A DNA stretch of 9,851 nt from positions 3,000 to 12,850 of the forward strand of contig JALTZE010000192.1 in assembly GCA_027051315.1 (NCBI GenBank), read 5' to 3'. Below are positions 6,614 through 9,851 of the stretch, piece by piece. Every line of letters begins with the position of its first letter. Position 1 is the first letter of the stretch. This DNA comes from Micavibrio sp. (lineage in GTDB: Bacteria > Pseudomonadota > Alphaproteobacteria > Micavibrionales > Micavibrionaceae). The notes beneath the pieces were generated by a model, which saw only the letters and a list, made by a program, of their open reading frames with translations, was not told where the DNA came from and searched no databases. The translations under genes and the position numbers were made by a program.

Positions 6614-7150
6614 TTATAGGGCTTGATGGTCTATATTGTCTGGATTTTTATCAAAATATCTTATACAGGCCTCATCAAGGGCTCTTATTAAATCTTCACC
6701 ATGACTGCCGCCGTCTCCTTTAATTTTTCCTAAAATTACTGCTCTTATAGTTGTGTGAAAGGCTAAGACTATTTCTAGGGCTTCTATATCTGGTTTTTCT
6801 ATTACTTCCATAAATTGCACGAATTTATCGGCCATTTTTGTAACCAGATTATAATGAAACATACCGCCATTTGCTTTAAGTTGAACTGCAGGGTATAGAA
6901 TTTGGGCTATTAATGCTTCTGTATCACTGTCGGGAGGAGCATTTTTGGCATTATCTATACCTTTCATGATAGAGTTAAGATACATTTCGGCAAGGGGTTG
7001 AAAATCTATAGTATTTTTTTCAAGCAGAGCTTGGGCTTTATTAAGAATATTATCACTTAATCCACCTGAACCTACCTTCTTTTTCAGATTATTAGGTGGT
7101 TTTATAAATTCGGCTTTTCTTTTTGGTATTTGGTTAAAATGTTCTGTCAT
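6614..7150 (-). CDS. Conserved-looking protein of unknown function paired with a response regulator
   Basis: I do not recognise a named family. The protein has 178 residues, no signal peptide and no membrane segment. A basic, probably disordered N-terminus (1-30) carries KPPNNLKKKVGSGGL (17-31), a block that looks conserved rather than random. A mostly helical body follows (about 32-165), with IDFQPLAEMYLNSIMKGI, ALIAQILYPAVQLKANGGMFHYNLVTKMADKFVQFMEVI, and LAFHTTIRAVILGKIKGDGG as clear helices. The C-terminal helix ends in LIRALDEACIRYFDKNP. It starts 5 bp after the response regulator stop and is the second gene of that operon, so it is probably a partner or target of the regulator. My memory is that similar pairs occur in other alphaproteobacteria, but I cannot verify that here. 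An HPt-like or chemotaxis-adaptor role is possible but unsupported. Confidence 0.88.
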   Translation of the reverse strand: MTEHFNQIPKRKAEFIKPPNNLKKKVGSGGLSDNILNKAQALLEKNTIDFQPLAEMYLNSIMKGIDNAKNAPPDSDTEALIAQILYPAVQLKANGGMFHYNLVTKMADKFVQFMEVIEKPDIEALEIVLAFHTTIRAVILGKIKGDGGSHGEDLIRALDEACIRYFDKNPDNIDHQAL

Positions 7151-7155
7151 ATTTT

Positions 7156-7776
7156 TTATTTATTCTCTTTTTCTTCTTCAATTAACTTTTTCATAACCAA
7201 GTGAGGTGAGCGGGATTCACTATCTTTTACTTTAGGTCTGTTTACTAGCTCAGCTGGTATTGGTTGTGGCTGTGCCTCATCACCAAAAATATCTGTTTCA
7301 CGTTTAAAAGGTCCTTTATAGCTATTATCTTTTTTCCTTCTTCTATCTGGACCAAAAAAATCAACGCTTTTAACATATTGTCTAGGGCGTTCGACTATCT
7401 GTACTATTCTCCTATATAAGTCTTTGGCATTAAAGGGTTTTACAAGGAACTCTGTTACGCCAGAATCTCTTGCCTGCAAAACTCTCTTTTTTTCGCTAAA
7501 TCCTGTCATTAATATTATTGGAACATATTGGTTTGGGCTTGAAGGGTCGTTTCTTATTCTTCTGGTAAGTGATATTCCGTCCACAGGTTTCATCATCCAA
7601 TCAGCTATGATAATATCAGGATTATGTTGTTTGTATTTTTCGAATCCAACTTCGCCATCTTTTGCACCGATTACTTGACCGACGCCAAAAGTAAGTAACA
7701 AAGATTTTGTTATATCCAACATTGGCTGGTTATCTTCGACTACTAATATAGTTATATTTCCAAAATCATAAGCCAT
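7156..7776 (-). CDS. CheY-like single-domain response regulator with long charged tail
   Basis: A receiver (REC) domain protein of 206 residues with no DNA-binding or enzymatic output domain. The receiver (about 8-128) has the full phosphorylation site: acidic pair Glu14-Asp15 (VVEDN), phosphoacceptor Asp59 (IIADWMMKPVDG), Thr91 (ILMTGFS) and Lys113 (LVKPF). The tail (129-206) begins ERPRQYVKSVDFFGPDRRRKK, a motif I associate with alphaproteobacterial CheY-like regulators, then turns proline-rich, acidic and probably disordered, with a final KKLIEEEKENK helix. Phosphotransfer must come from a histidine kinase encoded elsewhere. The 178-residue unknown protein follows after 5 bp and may be its output partner. 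The ATG lies upstream of any alternative that would keep the first beta strand intact; only a weak TTTGGTG precedes it. Divergent from yebC. Confidence 0.93.
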   Translation of the reverse strand: MAYDFGNITILVVEDNQPMLDITKSLLLTFGVGQVIGAKDGEVGFEKYKQHNPDIIIADWMMKPVDGISLTRRIRNDPSSPNQYVPIILMTGFSEKKRVLQARDSGVTEFLVKPFNAKDLYRRIVQIVERPRQYVKSVDFFGPDRRRKKDNSYKGPFKRETDIFGDEAQPQPIPAELVNRPKVKDSESRSPHLVMKKLIEEEKENK

Positions 7777-7936
7777 TTAACACCAAATTTACAAAAAATG
7801 ATTCAATAATATTGTATAGTATAACTATTCCTAGTTCCACAATTAACTAATGCGATTCTATAGTAAAATCTTGCTTTTATGCTAATAAAAATTACCATGC
7901 GATAAAATAATTAATAATTAACGATATGAGAAAAAA
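7777..7936. promoter_or_regulatory. Divergent promoter region between the response regulator and yebC
   Basis: A 160-bp AT-rich gap that should carry promoters for both operons. It contains a short perfect dyad, ATAGT-ATA-ACTAT (7816-7828), and a GATTC site (7854-7858) of the GANTC type methylated by CcrM in many alphaproteobacteria. A TTGCTT at 7871-7876 has no good -10 at 16-18 bp. No single promoter can be chosen with confidence, and no coding frame is supported. Confidence 0.45.
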
Positions 7937-8686
7937 ATGGCAGGTCATTCAAAATTTAAAAATATACAGCACAGAAAAGGTGCGCAAGATGCTAAAAGAG
8001 CTAAGATTTTTACCAAAGTAGGTAGAGAAATAACAATAGCAGCCAAGCTTCATGGGGAAGACCCAGATATGAATCCTAGACTTAGGCTTGCTATCGCAAA
8101 TGCGCGTAGCGTTAACATGCCTAATGAGCGTATTAAAAAAGCGATTCAAAGTGGTGTAGGTGGTGGTGATAATGCTGATTATGAAGAAGTAAGATATGAA
8201 GGTTACGGTGCGGGAGGAGTTGCTGTTATTGTTGAGGCTCTTACTGATAATAGGAACAGAACAGCATCAGAAGTGCGTTCTGCTTTTTCTAAATGTGGTG
8301 GGAATCTTGGTGAAACTAATTCTGTTAGTTTTATGTTCGATAGATGTGGCGAGATTGTATATAACAAAGATATTGCAAGTGATGATGATGTATTTGAAGC
8401 AGCAGTAGAGGCAGGGGCTGATAATGTTGAATCTTCTGATGAAGGGCATGAAATTTATACGACAGTTGAAAATTTTGCAGCAGTAAAAGCCGTTATGGAA
8501 GAAAAATTCGGAGATGCAGTAAGGTCGGGGCTTATTTGGAAACCTAATGTTTCGACTGAAGTTAACGAGGATATAGCTGCAAAAATTCTAAAACTTATCG
8601 ATGTTTTAGAAGATAATGATGATGTGCAAAATGTTACAACTAATTTTGAATGTGATGATGAGATTATGGAGAAGCTTCTTTCATGA
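7937..8686 (+). CDS. yebC: YebC/PmpR-family protein (probable translation/transcription factor)
   Basis: YebC proteins are cytosolic; recent work links the family to easing ribosome stalling at proline-rich sequences, and some members were described earlier as DNA-binding regulators. The 249-residue length is standard. The N-terminal family signature reads [25 protein letters not shown] here (commonly MAGHSKWANIKHRK), followed by [33 protein letters not shown] and [25 protein letters not shown], all well matched. A weak GAG (7928-7930) precedes the ATG. The gene overlaps ruvC by four bases (ATGA), giving the common alphaproteobacterial yebC-ruvC-ruvA-ruvB order. Any functional link to recombination is unclear and rests on gene order alone. 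Confidence 0.96.
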   Translation: MAGHSKFKNIQHRKGAQDAKRAKIFTKVGREITIAAKLHGEDPDMNPRLRLAIANARSVNMPNERIKKAIQSGVGGGDNADYEEVRYEGYGAGGVAVIVEALTDNRNRTASEVRSAFSKCGGNLGETNSVSFMFDRCGEIVYNKDIASDDDVFEAAVEAGADNVESSDEGHEIYTTVENFAAVKAVMEEKFGDAVRSGLIWKPNVSTEVNEDIAAKILKLIDVLEDNDDVQNVTTNFECDDEIMEKLLS

Positions 8687-9183
8687 GAATTTTAGGTATT
8701 GACCCAGGATTAGTAAAGACAGGTTGGGGAGTTATAGAGCTTGATGGGAATAGCTTGTCTTATGTTGCCTCTGGGTTAATTAAAAGCAAGGCTAGTGAAG
8801 CTTTGTATGTTAGGTTGTCTAGAATTGATTTTGAGCTAACAAAAATTGTTAGAAAATATGCTCCCGATAGTGCCGCGATTGAAGAAACATTTGTAAATTC
8901 AAATGCCGCATCTGCTTTGAAGTTGGGTTTTGCGCGTGGTGTTGCTATAGTTGCTCCTGCTAGAGAGGGGCTTTGTGTTGGGGAATATTCTGCTACTCTT
9001 GTTAAAAAATCAATTGTTGGTACTGGTCATGCAGAAAAAAAACAAATAGGAATGATGATTAGACGTTTATTGCCCAATACTTCTGGAGTTATTTCCGAAG
9101 ATGAAGCTGATGCATTGGCTGTGGCTGTGTGTCATGCTAATCATGAAGCTACTGCCGAAAAGGTTAGAAGGGGGGGTGCATGA
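8683..9183 (+). CDS. ruvC: Holliday junction resolvase RuvC
   Basis: Dimeric, Mg-dependent endonuclease that cuts Holliday junctions in the RuvABC complex and so completes recombinational repair. At 166 residues it is of usual length. All four catalytic acids are visible: Asp7 in ILGIDPG, Glu67 in AAIEETFVN, Asp140 and Asp143 in [11 protein letters not shown]. The [18 protein letters not shown] block (70-87), which follows the second acid and lies at the DNA-binding face, is intact. The ATG overlaps the yebC stop (ATGA, 8683-8686) and is preceded by GGAG (8668-8671). The 3' end overlaps ruvA by four bases in the same way, so the three genes should be translated in a coupled manner. Confidence 0.97.
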   Translation: MRILGIDPGLVKTGWGVIELDGNSLSYVASGLIKSKASEALYVRLSRIDFELTKIVRKYAPDSAAIEETFVNSNAASALKLGFARGVAIVAPAREGLCVGEYSATLVKKSIVGTGHAEKKQIGMMIRRLLPNTSGVISEDEADALAVAVCHANHEATAEKVRRGGA

Positions 9184-9827
9184 TTGCAAAATTAAAGGGA
9201 ATTATTGATGCTAAATCTATTGATAATATTATTATTGATGTAAATGGTGTTGGTTATTTGGCTTTTACAAGTAGTCGCACGTTATCTTTAATAGGTAGTC
9301 AGGGGGATTTGGTTAGTTTATGGATAGAAACACATGTACGTGAAGACCATATTCATTTATATGGTTTTTATGATAAGGCGGAGCAAAACTGGTTCAAAAT
9401 GTTAACAGGGGTGCAAGGAGTTGGTGCAAAAGGTGCTATGGCTTTGTTATCTGCTTGTCCACCTGATGAGATAGGGTTCATCATAGCATCGGGTGATAAG
9501 GCTTCTTTGACAAAGGCAAATGGAATTGGTGGTAAGATTGCTTCAAGAATTATTACTGAGTTAAAAGATAAAATTGGAAATATTGCTGTTTCTGGTAATG
9601 ATTTATCTACAAAAATAGTTTCAAAGACTGATTCTGGGACTACTTTTGGAAGGGAAGCTGATAAATCTATTGATAATGATGCTGTATCGGCTCTTGTTAA
9701 CTTAGGGTATGCGCGTACAGAGGCGTACAAGGCAGTGCTTGCCGCTAAAGAAAAAATGGGTAAAAATCAGGATAATATAGAATTGAGTAAACTTATTACA
9801 GTTTCGCTTAAGGAGTTAGCAGTTTGA
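9180..9827 (+). CDS. ruvA: Holliday junction branch migration subunit RuvA
   Basis: RuvA tetramers bind Holliday junctions and load the RuvB motor for branch migration. The 215-residue protein shows three domains: an N-terminal OB fold (1-63, [26 protein letters not shown]) with the acidic-pin residues Glu55-Asp56 in HVREDHIHLYGF; two helix-hairpin-helix elements (GVQGVGAKGAMALLS at 77-91 and ANGIGGKIASRIITELK at 113-129); and, after a linker (about 132-165), a C-terminal helical domain (about 169-215, AVSALVNLGYARTEAYKAV) that contacts RuvB. The ATG overlaps the ruvC stop (ATGA, 9180-9183), and a run of seven Gs (9170-9176) serves as ribosome site. The end overlaps the inferred ruvB start. 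Confidence 0.97.
   Translation: MIAKLKGIIDAKSIDNIIIDVNGVGYLAFTSSRTLSLIGSQGDLVSLWIETHVREDHIHLYGFYDKAEQNWFKMLTGVQGVGAKGAMALLSACPPDEIGFIIASGDKASLTKANGIGGKIASRIITELKDKIGNIAVSGNDLSTKIVSKTDSGTTFGREADKSIDNDAVSALVNLGYARTEAYKAVLAAKEKMGKNQDNIELSKLITVSLKELAV
9810..9815 (+). promoter_or_regulatory. Ribosome binding site for ruvB
   Basis: AAGGAG lies 8 nt before a TTG at 9824-9826 and inside the last ruvA codons. Together with the open frame that follows, this supports a TTG start for ruvB that overlaps the ruvA stop. Confidence 0.55.
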
Positions 9828-9851
9828 TTGATGTTTTAAAAAGTCCTGAAC
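9824..9851 (+). CDS. ruvB: Start of Holliday junction helicase RuvB (partial, runs off the window)
   Basis: Only about nine codons are inside the window. From TTG (9824-9826), overlapping the ruvA stop TGA by four bases (TTGA), the frame reads M(L)-I-D-V-L-K-S-P-E and stays open to the edge. Many alphaproteobacterial RuvB proteins begin with a short segment containing SPE or a similar acidic stretch before the first helicase residues, and ruvB follows ruvA in this operon. An ideal AAGGAG site lies upstream. RuvB is the hexameric ATPase that drives branch migration with RuvA. The assignment rests on position and a few residues; the ATG at 9831 is in a different frame and meets a stop at once. 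Confidence 0.6.

Noticed and set aside
6614..7150. Calling the 178-residue protein a histidine phosphotransfer protein
   Set aside because: It is helical and contains FHTTIRAVI, but the usual HPt core with a His followed by a Leu-Lys-Gly-type pattern is not present, so the role remains open.
7871..7876. TTGCTT as a -35 element for yebC
   Set aside because: No acceptable -10 lies 16-18 bp downstream, so I did not list it as a promoter.
9368..9730. 120-residue open frame on the minus strand
   Set aside because: It is antisense to the conserved helix-hairpin-helix and linker parts of ruvA and has no family signature.

Overview
The window is AT-rich chromosomal DNA (roughly one third G+C by eye) carrying ordinary core bacterial genes. 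It reads as an alphaproteobacterium with a reduced G+C content. The evidence is three neighbourhoods typical of that class: a transketolase-GAPDH-aldolase cluster next to a small coiled-coil gene and zapA; zapA followed by 6S RNA and 5-formyltetrahydrofolate cyclo-ligase; and a YmdB-type phosphoesterase, YebC and RuvC-RuvA-RuvB in sequence. A stand-alone response regulator with an FGPDRRR tail also fits. I cannot name a genus. No mobile element, CRISPR array, tRNA, rRNA or prophage gene is visible, and no broken gene is seen.

Layout. Positions 4-4138 (minus strand) hold tkt, gap and fba, transcribed leftward as one tight operon for the lower glycolytic/pentose phosphate branch; pgk, often found between gap and fba in this class, is absent. 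Positions 4139-4417 are a divergent, very AT-rich promoter region with a 14-bp imperfect inverted repeat whose loop contains a TTAA-N7-TTAA (CtrA-like) box. Positions 4418-4989 (plus) hold a 74-residue coiled-coil protein and ZapA, a pair linked to FtsZ. Positions about 5010-5211 encode a 6S RNA with its own promoter, a closing helix that can be paired by hand, and a U8 terminator. Positions 5227-6595 (plus) hold ygfA and a YmdB-family phosphoesterase.

Positions 6614-7776 (minus) hold a two-gene operon: a single-domain response regulator and a conserved-looking 178-residue protein of unknown function, converging on ymdB with only 18 bp between stops. Positions 7777-7936 are a second divergent promoter region. 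Positions 7937-9851 (plus) hold yebC, ruvC, ruvA and the first codons of ruvB, chained by start/stop overlaps; this is the Holliday junction resolution operon.

I found no convincing new multi-gene system. The points most worth a second look are the unknown partner of the response regulator, the dyad with a CtrA-like box between tkt and the zapA operon, the E. coli-like class IIA aldolase in an alphaproteobacterial context, and the 6S RNA with its link to ygfA.
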